The translations under genes and the position numbers were made by a program. Below the pieces are notes generated by a model, which searched no databases, was not told where the DNA came from, and saw only the letters and a list, made by a program, of their open reading frames with translations. Below are positions 1 to 6,165 of a stretch of DNA of 14,216 nt, one piece after another. This DNA comes from Fimadaptatus sp963928645. Lineage in GTDB: Bacteria; Bacillota; Clostridia; Christensenellales; Aristaeellaceae. Location: positions 1 through 14,216 of the forward strand of contig CAWVGT010000103.1 of NCBI GenBank assembly GCA_963928645.1, in the 5' to 3' direction. The stretch's first letter is position 1. Each line of letters begins with the position of its first letter.

Positions 1-1
1 T

Positions 2-203
2 GGCTGATCTGCGCCGCACAGCCCCGGCCCCCGCGCGGCGACGCCTGGCCGTGAGAGCCGACCGCTGAACGACGCGTTTACGGGGGCTGGCCTGCTTCCG
101 CGCGGCGGGGCTGGCCTGCGCGCTCATGCGGCTGATCTGCGCCGCGAAGCCCCGGCCCCCGCGCGCGACGCCTGGCCGTGAGAGCCGGCCGCTGCGCGAC
201 GCG
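2..203. repeat. Two direct copies of a ~75-bp GC-rich intergenic repeat
   Basis: Positions 2-76 and 130-203 carry nearly the same sequence, 128 bp apart. Both begin GGCTGATCTGCGCCGC and end CGACGCG, with only a few substitutions and small indels. A shorter motif, GGGGCTGGCCTGC, also occurs twice between them, near 83-95 and 106-118. On the minus strand each frame from position 269 down to 1 either has a stop (TCA at 124, TTA at 78) or shows no protein-like sequence, so this 270-bp stretch downstream of yhbY holds no gene I can support. Function unknown; it may be part of a genome-wide intergenic repeat family. Confidence 0.7.
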
Positions 204-269
204 GCGGGCGCGCGGGTCGCCCCGCCGCCCGCCGCCCCATCGCCGCACGGCCCGCGCCGCCCGGCGCGC

Positions 270-566
270 TCACTTGACTATCTCATCCAGGTCTATCACC
301 GGCTTGCGCGCCGGCCGGTATATCACAAACCGCTTGCCTATGCACTGCACCGGCTCGGCATGCACGCGCTCGCACAGCTCGGCGCAGGCCTCGCGCACGC
401 TCATCGGCGCGCCGTCCTGCAGCCCGACCTTTATCAGCTCGCGCGCCTCCAGCGCGTCCCAGGCCTGCTGGCAGACCTCCTTGGTTATGCCGTTTATGCC
501 TATGTGCAGTATCGTGGGCATGGTGTTGGCCATGCCCCGGAGCGCCGCGCGCTGCTTTGACGTCAT
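270..566 (-). CDS. yhbY: YhbY-family (CRM domain) ribosome-associated RNA-binding protein
   Basis: Small RNA-binding protein of the YhbY/CRM family, which associates with pre-50S ribosomal particles in bacteria. The 98-residue length is the usual size. The whole protein is one CRM domain: an N-terminal helix (KQRAALRGMANT), the GxxG loop as GING at residues 23-26, the family segment ALEARELIKVGL in the middle, and a C-terminal strand ending IGKRFVIYR. The ATG at 566 is preceded by GGGGGAG at good spacing. It begins 21 bp after the obg stop, so the two are probably co-transcribed; the obg-yhbY order is common in Bacillota and both products act on the large ribosomal subunit. The family assignment is from recognised motifs; the exact role in this organism is inferred. 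No terminator was obvious downstream. Confidence 0.93.
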   Translation of the reverse strand: MTSKQRAALRGMANTMPTILHIGINGITKEVCQQAWDALEARELIKVGLQDGAPMSVREACAELCERVHAEPVQCIGKRFVIYRPARKPVIDLDEIVK

Positions 567-587
567 AGTATATCTCCCCCACGCTGT

Positions 588-1853
588 TTATTCAACAAAG
601 TCAAATTCCATATCGCCCACGCGCACCGTGTCGCCCTCGCCCGCGCCCTGAGCGCGCAGCTCGTCTATGACGCCCCAGCGCCGGAGCGTGCGGTGGAACC
701 AGTTGAGCGACTCCTCGTCCGAGAAGTTCACCGAGTCTATCAGGTGCTGCATCGAGGGGCCCACGACCTCGTATATGCCGCCGTCGTATACCACCGTGAA
801 CGGTCGCTCGACCTCGGGCAGCGGCAGCTCGTCGGGCTCTATCGGCGCGGGCTCGGGCAGCGTGCGCATCAGCGCCAGCGTCGCGCGCATCAGCGGCTTT
901 ACGCCCTCGCCGGTGGCCGCGGAGATCGGGTAGACCTCGATGCCCCGCTCCGCGACGTGCGCGCGCAGCCGGTCTATCTGCTCCTGCGCGCCGGGCAGGT
1001 CGGTCTTGTTGGCGGCCACTATCATCGGCCGGCTCGCCAGGTCGCCGTACTGCTCGAGCTCGCGCATTATCGCGTCGAAGTCGGCCACCGGGTCGCGGCC
1101 CTCGCTGCCCGAGGCGTCTATCACGTGCAGCAGCATGCGCGTGCGCTCGACGTGGCGCAAAAAGTCGTATCCCAGGCCCACGCCCTGGCTCGCGCCCTCG
1201 ACCAGGCCCGGTATGTCGGCCATGACGAAGCTCTCGCCATCCTGGCTGGCTATGCCCAGGTTGGGCGTGAGCGTGGTGAAGTGGTAGTTGGCTATCTTGG
1301 GCCGCGCCGCCGTGACCACCGACAGCAGCGTCGACTTGCCCACGTTCGGGAAGCCCACCAGCCCCACGTCGGCTATCGACTTGAGCTCCAGCATGACCTC
1401 AAGCGGCTGGCACTTTACGCCGGGCTTGGCGAAGTTGGGCGCCTGGCGCGTGGGCGTGGCGAAGTGCATGTTGCCGAAGCCCCCGTTGCCGCCGCGCAGC
1501 AGCGTCTTTTGCTCGCCGGGCGTGTACAGGTCCAGCAGTATGCGCCCGGTCTCCTTGTCGCGCACCAGCGTTCCCGGCGGCACCTCGATGACCAGGCTCT
1601 CGCCGCTGCGGCCCGAGGAGCGCCGGTTCTTGCCCGGCTCGCCGTTGGGCGCGGCGTACGAGCGCTTGTAGCGAAAGTCCAGCAGCGTGTGCATGCGCTC
1701 GGACGCCATGAACACTATGTCGCCGCCGCGCCCGCCGTCGCCGCCGTCCGGCCCGCCCTGCTGCACGTACTTCTCGCGGTGGAACGACACGCAGCCATTG
1801 CCGCCGTCGCCCGCCTTGACCCTTATCGTCACAATATCTACAAACAAAGCCAT
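588..1853 (-). CDS. obg: GTPase Obg/CgtA (50S ribosome assembly and stress GTPase)
   Basis: Obg GTPase, 421 residues, involved in 50S subunit maturation and stringent-response control. The glycine-rich Obg fold occupies about residues 1-158 (GGPDGGDGGRGG near 33-44). The G domain follows: P-loop GFPNVGKST at 167-175, switch region FTTLTPN near 192-198, DIPG at 213-216, NKTD at 282-285 and SAATGEG at 311-317. The C-terminal OCT domain runs from about 350 to the end. I place the start at the ATG at 1853 (MALFVDIV), where the family alignment begins. An in-frame ATG at 1889 would add 12 non-family residues and has no Shine-Dalgarno. Unlike the common Bacillota order, no rplU or rpmA lies upstream; the gene has its own promoter and is followed by yhbY. 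Its Ile codons are 15 ATA, 3 ATC and 1 ATT. Confidence 0.97.
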   Translation of the reverse strand: MALFVDIVTIRVKAGDGGNGCVSFHREKYVQQGGPDGGDGGRGGDIVFMASERMHTLLDFRYKRSYAAPNGEPGKNRRSSGRSGESLVIEVPPGTLVRDKETGRILLDLYTPGEQKTLLRGGNGGFGNMHFATPTRQAPNFAKPGVKCQPLEVMLELKSIADVGLVGFPNVGKSTLLSVVTAARPKIANYHFTTLTPNLGIASQDGESFVMADIPGLVEGASQGVGLGYDFLRHVERTRMLLHVIDASGSEGRDPVADFDAIMRELEQYGDLASRPMIVAANKTDLPGAQEQIDRLRAHVAERGIEVYPISAATGEGVKPLMRATLALMRTLPEPAPIEPDELPLPEVERPFTVVYDGGIYEVVGPSMQHLIDSVNFSDEESLNWFHRTLRRWGVIDELRAQGAGEGDTVRVGDMEFDFVE

Positions 1854-1861
1854 ATCCTGAC

Positions 1862-1882
1862 GCGGGCCCCTGCCCGCCCTCC
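1862..1882 (-). promoter_or_regulatory. obg ribosome binding site with an intervening hairpin
   Basis: On the minus strand a GGAGG (1882-1878) is followed at once by a perfect 6-bp stem-loop, GCGGGC-AGGG-GCCCGC (1877-1862). Eight nucleotides then lead to the ATG at 1853. Read linearly the Shine-Dalgarno is 24 nt from the start, too far. If the hairpin folds out, the effective spacing is 8 nt, which is ideal. The only other candidate, AGGA at 1858-1855, sits one base from the ATG and is too close. Confidence 0.5.
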
Positions 1883-1921
1883 ATGACATTTTAAGCCGCG
1901 GCCTGCGCCGTCAGCGCTAAC

Positions 1922-1950
1922 AGCATATTCTGTTTTACCGCCGTTGACAA
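1922..1950 (-). promoter_or_regulatory. Candidate sigma-A promoter for obg-yhbY
   Basis: Minus strand: -35 TTGTCA (1950-1945), 17-nt spacer, -10 TATGCT (1927-1922). The -35 matches consensus at 5 of 6 positions and the -10 at 4 of 6, with optimal spacing. The predicted start near 1915 gives a leader of about 60 nt before obg. This is a sequence match only. Confidence 0.5.
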
Positions 1951-2050
1951 GCATACTGGCGATAAACCCGCATTAATATTTTGCCCGCGCCGCGTGCGGC
2001 GATGCGCCCGCGCGCGATACATGTGCCGCACACCGGAGAAACGCATGCGC

Positions 2051-2340
2051 CGCCGCCTTGCATCGTTCGGATATCGACCGCCCGGGATGGCCATTTGCGC
2101 CGCAACAATGCGCAGTTGCACCCCGCGCTGTGCCGACGTCATGCCGCCTTACGTCGTTCGGATATCGACCGCCCAGCATGGCCATTTGCGCCGCAACAAT
2201 GCGCAGTTGCGCCCCGCGCTGTGCCGACGTCATGCCGTCGCCTTGCATCGTTCGGATATCGACCGCCCGGCATGGCCATTTGCGCTGCAACAATGCGCAG
2301 TTGCGCCCCGCGCTGTGCCGACGTCATGCCGCCGCCTTGC
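2051..2340. repeat. Three tandem copies of an 83-bp conserved repeat
   Basis: Cores at 2064-2146, 2155-2237 and 2249-2331 start CGTTCGGATATCGACCG and end GACGTCATGCCG. They differ at only 2-3 positions between neighbours, with unit spacings of 91 and 94 bp. Flanks carry the degenerate linker CGCCTTGCAT, and a partial linker follows the last copy. Each core contains short palindromes (GATATC, TGGCCA, GACGTC) and a stem-forming pair GCAAC/GTTGC around TGCGCATT (minus strand). Because 91 and 94 are not multiples of 3, successive copies fall in different frames, so the repeat is unlikely to encode protein. It sits in the gene-less stretch 1951-2505 between the nfnB terminator and the obg promoter; elsewhere in that stretch I see nothing supportable. 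Function unknown. Confidence 0.9.
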
Positions 2341-2505
2341 GCCCAGCGTTATCCTGCCCCTGCATCAATCGATTAGCACAGGCCACCGCGCATCGCTGCC
2401 CTGCGCTGCCAGGCGCGCCACTTGCTCCACATATCGACGTCGCGCACAGGCGGCGCGCAGCACGACCGCCTTCGCACAGCACCAGCCCGGGCCGGGAGCG
2501 CGCGC

Positions 2506-2546
2506 AAAGGCCCGCCGGCGCGCGCGTCTGCGTCTGCCAGCGGGCC
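2506..2546 (-). terminator. Intrinsic terminator-like hairpin after nfnB
   Basis: Thirty-one bases after the nfnB stop, minus strand GGCCCGCTGGC (2546-2536) pairs with GCCGGCGGGCC (2519-2509), an 11-bp stem with one G-U pair and a 16-nt loop. It is followed by TTTGC. The U tract is only three bases, so efficiency is uncertain, but the same tail follows two other terminator-like hairpins here. Confidence 0.55.
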
Positions 2547-2577
2547 CGCGGCTCACCGCCGCGCTCGCACAATGCGC

Positions 2578-3960
2578 CTATTCGGTTCGATTGCCCCTGA
2601 GGTACTCGTCGATCTCGCGCGCGGCCTGCTTGCCCGCGCCCATGGCGAGTATCACCGTGGCCGCGCCGGTCACCGCGTCGCCGCCCGCCCAGACCGCCTC
2701 GCGGCTGGTGTGCAGCGAGTCCTCGCGCACGACCAGGCAGCCCTTGCGGTTGGTCTCCAGGCCCGGCGTCGTGGAGGCTATCAGCGGGTTGGGGCTGGTG
2801 CCTATCGCGACTATCACCATGTCCACGTCCAGCACGAACTCGGTGCCCGGCAGCTCGACCGGCCGCCGGCGGCCCGACGCGTCCGGCTCGCCCAGCTCGC
2901 AGCGTATCGCCTTGAGCCCCCTGACCCAGCCCTTCTCGTCGCCCAGCACCTCCAGCGGCGCGACCAGGTTCATGAACTCCACGCCTTCCTCCTGCGCGTG
3001 GTGTATCTCCTCTCGGCGCGCGGGCATCTCGTCAAAGCCGCGCCGGTACACTATGCAGCTGTGCGCGCCCATGCGCAGCGCGCACCGCGCCGCGTCCATC
3101 GCCACGTTGCCGCCGCCGATTATCGCAGCGCGCTTGGCGTGCATTATCGGGGTGTGCGCGCCGGGCTTATACGCCTTCATCAGGTTTATGCGCGTCAGGT
3201 ACTCGTTGGCCGAGTACACGCCGTTCAGGTCCTCGCCGGGCACGCGCATGAAGTTGGGCAGGCCCGCGCCCGAGCCCACGAACACCGCGCGATAGCCGGC
3301 CTCGAACAGCTCGTCGATCGTGTGCGTGCGGCCGATCACCTGGTTGAGGCGTATGTCCACGCCCATGCGCTCCAGCGTCTCGACCTCGCGCCGCACCAGG
3401 TCCTTGGGCAGCCTGAACTCGGGTATGCCGTATATCAGCACGCCGCCCGGCGCGTGCAACGCCTCGAACACCGTCACGTCATAGCCCAGCCGCCGCAGGT
3501 CGCCCGCGCAGGTCAGCCCCGACGGGCCTGCGCCCACGACCGCCACGCGCACGCCGTTGGACGGCGGGCACTCGACCGCGTGCTCGCCCGCCATGTGCCG
3601 GTCGGCCACGAACCGCTCCAGCCGGCCTATCGCCACGCTCTGGCCCTTTATGCCCAGCACGCACTTGCTCTCGCACTGGCTCTCCTGCGGGCACACGCGC
3701 CCGCACACCGCCGGCAGGCTGTTGGTCAGCCGTATCGCCTGATACGCGCCCTCGTAGTCGCCCTGCTTTACGCGCGCTATGAACTCGGGTATGTGCACGC
3801 CTACCGGACAGCCGGTCACGCAGCGCGGGTTCTTGCAGTTCAGGCAGCGCGCGGCCTCGGTCGCCGCGTCGCGCTCGCTGTAGCCCAGCGTCACCTCGTC
3901 GAAGTTGGTCGCCCGCACCTTTGCCGGCTGTTCGGGCATAGCCACGCGCTCACTTGACAT
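2578..3960 (-). CDS. nfnB: NADH-dependent reduced ferredoxin:NADP+ oxidoreductase subunit B (NfnB)
   Basis: Large subunit of the electron-bifurcating NfnAB complex, which couples NADH and reduced ferredoxin to NADP+ reduction in the cytoplasm of anaerobes. At 460 residues it is close to family length. The N-terminal iron-sulfur domain has two cysteine sets, C39/C42/C47/C51 and C86/C90/C96/C100, as expected for two [4Fe-4S] clusters. An FAD-binding GAGPSG lies at 143-148 and an NAD(P)-binding GGGNVAMDAAR at 282-292. A C-terminal AGGDAVTGAATVILAMGAGK (425-444) completes the flavin fold. By sequence alone it could be a glutamate synthase small subunit (GltD). Its overlap with an NfnA-type gene and the lack of a GltB gene nearby favour NfnB. 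Start 3960 is supported by GGAGG at 3973-3969; a later ATG at 3939 lacks one. Confidence 0.9.
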   Translation of the reverse strand: MSSERVAMPEQPAKVRATNFDEVTLGYSERDAATEAARCLNCKNPRCVTGCPVGVHIPEFIARVKQGDYEGAYQAIRLTNSLPAVCGRVCPQESQCESKCVLGIKGQSVAIGRLERFVADRHMAGEHAVECPPSNGVRVAVVGAGPSGLTCAGDLRRLGYDVTVFEALHAPGGVLIYGIPEFRLPKDLVRREVETLERMGVDIRLNQVIGRTHTIDELFEAGYRAVFVGSGAGLPNFMRVPGEDLNGVYSANEYLTRINLMKAYKPGAHTPIMHAKRAAIIGGGNVAMDAARCALRMGAHSCIVYRRGFDEMPARREEIHHAQEEGVEFMNLVAPLEVLGDEKGWVRGLKAIRCELGEPDASGRRRPVELPGTEFVLDVDMVIVAIGTSPNPLIASTTPGLETNRKGCLVVREDSLHTSREAVWAGGDAVTGAATVILAMGAGKQAAREIDEYLRGNRTE

Positions 3961-4798
3961 TGCCTATACCTCCGATCCTGCACTTGTGCTCCTCGAACGC
4001 GCGCGCCTCCTGCTCGCGGTACGCGCCCAGCCGCCGCATCAGCCCGTCGAAGTCGACCTTGTGGCCGTCGAACTCGGGGCCGTCCACGCACGCGTATTTG
4101 ACCTGGCCGTCCACCGTCACGCGGCAGCCGCCGCACATGCCGGTGCCGTCGACCATTATCGGGTTCAGGCTGACCAGCGTGCGTATGCCCAGCGGGCGCG
4201 TGGCCTCGGCCACGACCTTCATCATTATCGGCGGGCCGATCGCGATGACCAGGTCATAGTGCTCGCCGCGCTCCATCAGCTGGTTGAACACGTCGGTCAC
4301 GAAGCCCTTTACGCCGCGCGAGCCGTCGTTGGTCGCCACGTACAGGTGGTTGGCCAGCGCGCCCAGCTCGTCCTGCAGCACCAGCAGGTCCTCGGTGCGC
4401 GCGCCGACTATCACGTCCACGTACACGCCCGCGCCCGCCAGGTACTTCACCTGCGGATACAGCACCGCCGTGCCCACGCCGCCGCCTATGCACAGCACGC
4501 GCTGCGCGCCGCCGAACTCGGTCGGCCGGCCCAGCGGCCCGGTCACCGACGCGAACTCGCCGCCCACCGGCGTCTCGCCCATCAGCGTCGTCGACAGCCC
4601 CACCATCTGCACCAGCAGCGTTATCGCGCCGGTCGCGGCATCCGCGCCGCCTATCGTCAGCGGTATGCGCTCGCCGTCCTCGACCGCGCGCACTATCACA
4701 AACTGCCCCGGCCGCGCCTTGGCGGCCACGTCGGGCGCGCTCACATCTATGCGCATAAGCCCCGGCGCGAGCAGCTGTTTTGCAAGCACCTTGTGCAT
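3950..4798 (-). CDS. nfnA: NADH-dependent reduced ferredoxin:NADP+ oxidoreductase subunit A (NfnA)
   Basis: Small subunit of the NfnAB complex, related to ferredoxin-NADP+ reductases and to the PyrK electron-transfer protein; 282 residues. The N-terminal beta-barrel FAD-binding part includes RIPLT at 44-48. The NAD-binding part has CIGGGVGTAVLYPQ at 103-116. The C-terminal [2Fe-2S] site shows D217, C222, C225 and C237 in the arrangement VDGTGMCGGC...YAC, which fits the unusual Asp plus three Cys ligation known for this family. I chose the ATG at 4798 because GGAGG (4812-4808) is 9 nt upstream; a GTG at 4804 would be only 3 nt from it. A consensus-like promoter lies upstream and nfnB overlaps the 3' end, so this is the first gene of a two-gene operon. 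Its Ile codons are 11 ATA and 3 ATC. Confidence 0.93.
   Translation of the reverse strand: MHKVLAKQLLAPGLMRIDVSAPDVAAKARPGQFVIVRAVEDGERIPLTIGGADAATGAITLLVQMVGLSTTLMGETPVGGEFASVTGPLGRPTEFGGAQRVLCIGGGVGTAVLYPQVKYLAGAGVYVDVIVGARTEDLLVLQDELGALANHLYVATNDGSRGVKGFVTDVFNQLMERGEHYDLVIAIGPPIMMKVVAEATRPLGIRTLVSLNPIMVDGTGMCGGCRVTVDGQVKYACVDGPEFDGHKVDFDGLMRRLGAYREQEARAFEEHKCRIGGIGNVK
3961..3973 (-). promoter_or_regulatory. nfnB ribosome binding site inside the nfnA 3' end
   Basis: GGAGG at 3973-3969 lies 8 nt from the ATG at 3960 and within the last codons of nfnA, which ends at 3950. It decides the nfnB start and creates an 11-bp overlap that favours translational coupling of the two subunits. Confidence 0.8.
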
Positions 4799-4848
4799 AA
4801 TCACATACCTCCAGTTTCAAATTAGCTGCGGTTTGAGCCATTTTGTCC

Positions 4849-4877
4849 ATTATATCACGAATATTTGGCGTTGTGAA
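4849..4877 (-). promoter_or_regulatory. Sigma-A promoter for nfnAB
   Basis: Minus strand: -35 TTCACA (4877-4872), 17-nt spacer ending in TGA, perfect -10 TATAAT (4854-4849) with an extended -10 TG. The predicted start near 4842 leaves a leader of about 44 nt containing GGAGG at 4812-4808. Confidence 0.8.
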
Positions 4878-5145
4878 TAGGATGTCATTTCTTGTCGAGC
4901 GGCTGACTGCCGCCGCGCGCCGCCCGACCCCGTTTGCGCGCGCCGCCGCGCTCCACCGCCGCGGCCCGCCGGCCCCGGTGCGCGCCCTGCGCGTGCGCTC
5001 ATCCGCCACTTGTATCCACCAATGCAGCTTTTGCGTCCGCGCGCCGCCTTCTGATCCGCGCATTTCGTCGCCATACCGCCTTGATTCGCCACCATGCTCC
5101 ACTTGCGCATTCGGGCCGCGCCGCCGCATCACCCGCAATATACGC
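4878..5145. other. Gene-less GC-rich spacer between two transcription units
   Basis: This stretch lies between the terminator at about 5146-5180 and the nfnAB promoter. The minus-strand open frames here are Arg/Ala/Gly-rich, lack a Shine-Dalgarno and resemble no family I recognise. No tRNA cloverleaf, repeat or further promoter was seen. Confidence 0.5.
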
Positions 5146-5180
5146 AAAGGCGGCTCCAACCAGAACCGGTTGGAGCCGCC
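5146..5180 (-). terminator. Intrinsic terminator closing the greA-lysS unit
   Basis: A perfect 13-bp inverted repeat, GGCGGCTCCAACC (5180-5168) with GGTTGGAGCCGCC (5161-5149), encloses a 6-nt loop and is followed on the minus strand by TTTGCGTATATT. It starts 13 bases after the stop of the gene ending at 5194. Confidence 0.8.
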
Positions 5181-5193
5181 GGATATGCGTCTG

Positions 5194-6117
5194 TCAGGCA
5201 TCGGGCGGCGCATCGGTCGCATCCGCCCCGGCGTCCTCGGCCTGCGCGCCCGCGTCCGCGCCGTCCACGGCGTCGGTCTGAGCGTCCGCACCCGCGTCGT
5301 CCGCGCCCTCGGCCTGCGCGTCCGCTTCGGGCTCGGGCGTGGCCTGGGCGTTGAGCGAGTCCACCGTCAGCTCGCTGGGCAGGTTGTCGATCTCCTGGCG
5401 CTGCTGCTCCTCCTGCTCGATCAGCCAGTCGGGCTTGTCGGCGCGGAAGCGCTCGCTCAATACGTTGAGCAGCTCGATGCAGGTGTCGACCTTGTCAGTG
5501 TACGACATCACGACGAAGTACATGCCGGTGTTGGCGATTATGTTCTCATTCACGAGCCCGTAGAGCGGCTCGGCGGGCAGCGCGTACACGTGGCGCTCGC
5601 CGCTGTAGATCGTGTTGCCGTCCTCGTCCTGACCGGCGGGCTCGGCGCGTGTCACCGTCTCCAGATCCTGGCCGGTCACGTCCAGCGCGCCGCTTGCGAT
5701 ATACTCGTCCAGCGGCGTGGCCAGCTCCTGCGCCACGAACGACGCGAACGTCGCCTCGTCGACCATGTAGATGTCGCCCTCATGCGAGGCCAGGCGCGTC
5801 ATCAGCAGCTGCGGGCCGTAAACGTCGTCATCCGAGCCGTAGTTTACGACATAGAAGTTGAGCTCCTCCATGTCGCCCTCCGCCTCGCCCACGAACAGCG
5901 GGCTGAGCTCCTCCTCGAGCGCAGTTATGTTCTCCTCGACGTAGGACGTGCTGAGGAAGTACACCTCCAGCCGCTTTTCGCGCGGCGGCTGGTATTCGGT
6001 TATGCTGTAAGTCAGGTTCCAGCCCGCCACAAATATCACTATCATCAGCAGGTACTTCCACGAGCTGTACATCCAGTGATTCTTAAGCCGCTCCTTGGTA
6101 ATCCGGGTATCGGGCAT
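5194..6117 (-). CDS. Membrane-anchored extracytoplasmic protein with acidic Ala/Asp-rich tail, function unknown
   Basis: I do not recognise a named family. The 307-residue product has a short basic cytoplasmic start (residues 1-21), one membrane segment at about 22-39 (LLMIVIFVAGWNLTY), and a large predicted extracytoplasmic part from about 40 to 250. The stretch GDIYMVDEATFASFVAQE (114-131), followed by PLDEYI and later HVYALPAEPLYGLV, weakly resembles extracellular solute-binding proteins; that is an inference. The last 49 residues (259-307) are a low-complexity Ala/Asp/Glu/Gln tail with almost no hydrophobic residues. The ATG at 6117 has AAGGATG about 7 nt upstream. It starts 48 bp after lysS and is followed by a strong terminator, so it is probably the last gene of the greA-lysS unit. 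Its Ile codons use ATC more often than in obg or nfnA. Confidence 0.85.
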   Translation of the reverse strand: MPDTRITKERLKNHWMYSSWKYLLMIVIFVAGWNLTYSITEYQPPREKRLEVYFLSTSYVEENITALEEELSPLFVGEAEGDMEELNFYVVNYGSDDDVYGPQLLMTRLASHEGDIYMVDEATFASFVAQELATPLDEYIASGALDVTGQDLETVTRAEPAGQDEDGNTIYSGERHVYALPAEPLYGLVNENIIANTGMYFVVMSYTDKVDTCIELLNVLSERFRADKPDWLIEQEEQQRQEIDNLPSELTVDSLNAQATPEPEADAQAEGADDAGADAQTDAVDGADAGAQAEDAGADATDAPPDA

Positions 6118-6165
6118 GGGTACACATCCTTTCGCAGCTGCGCTTGTAGGCTCGGCGCGCGCGGC

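Noticed and set aside
1973..2327. Minus-strand frames beginning MTSAQRGAQLRIVAAQMA repeated three times
   Set aside because: They are translations of the 83-bp DNA repeat; copies fall in different frames (periods 91 and 94) and have no ribosome binding site.
2051..2340. CRISPR array
   Set aside because: The repeats are 83 bp and the intervening segments only 8-11 bp and similar to each other, with no cas genes, so the repeat-spacer pattern does not fit.
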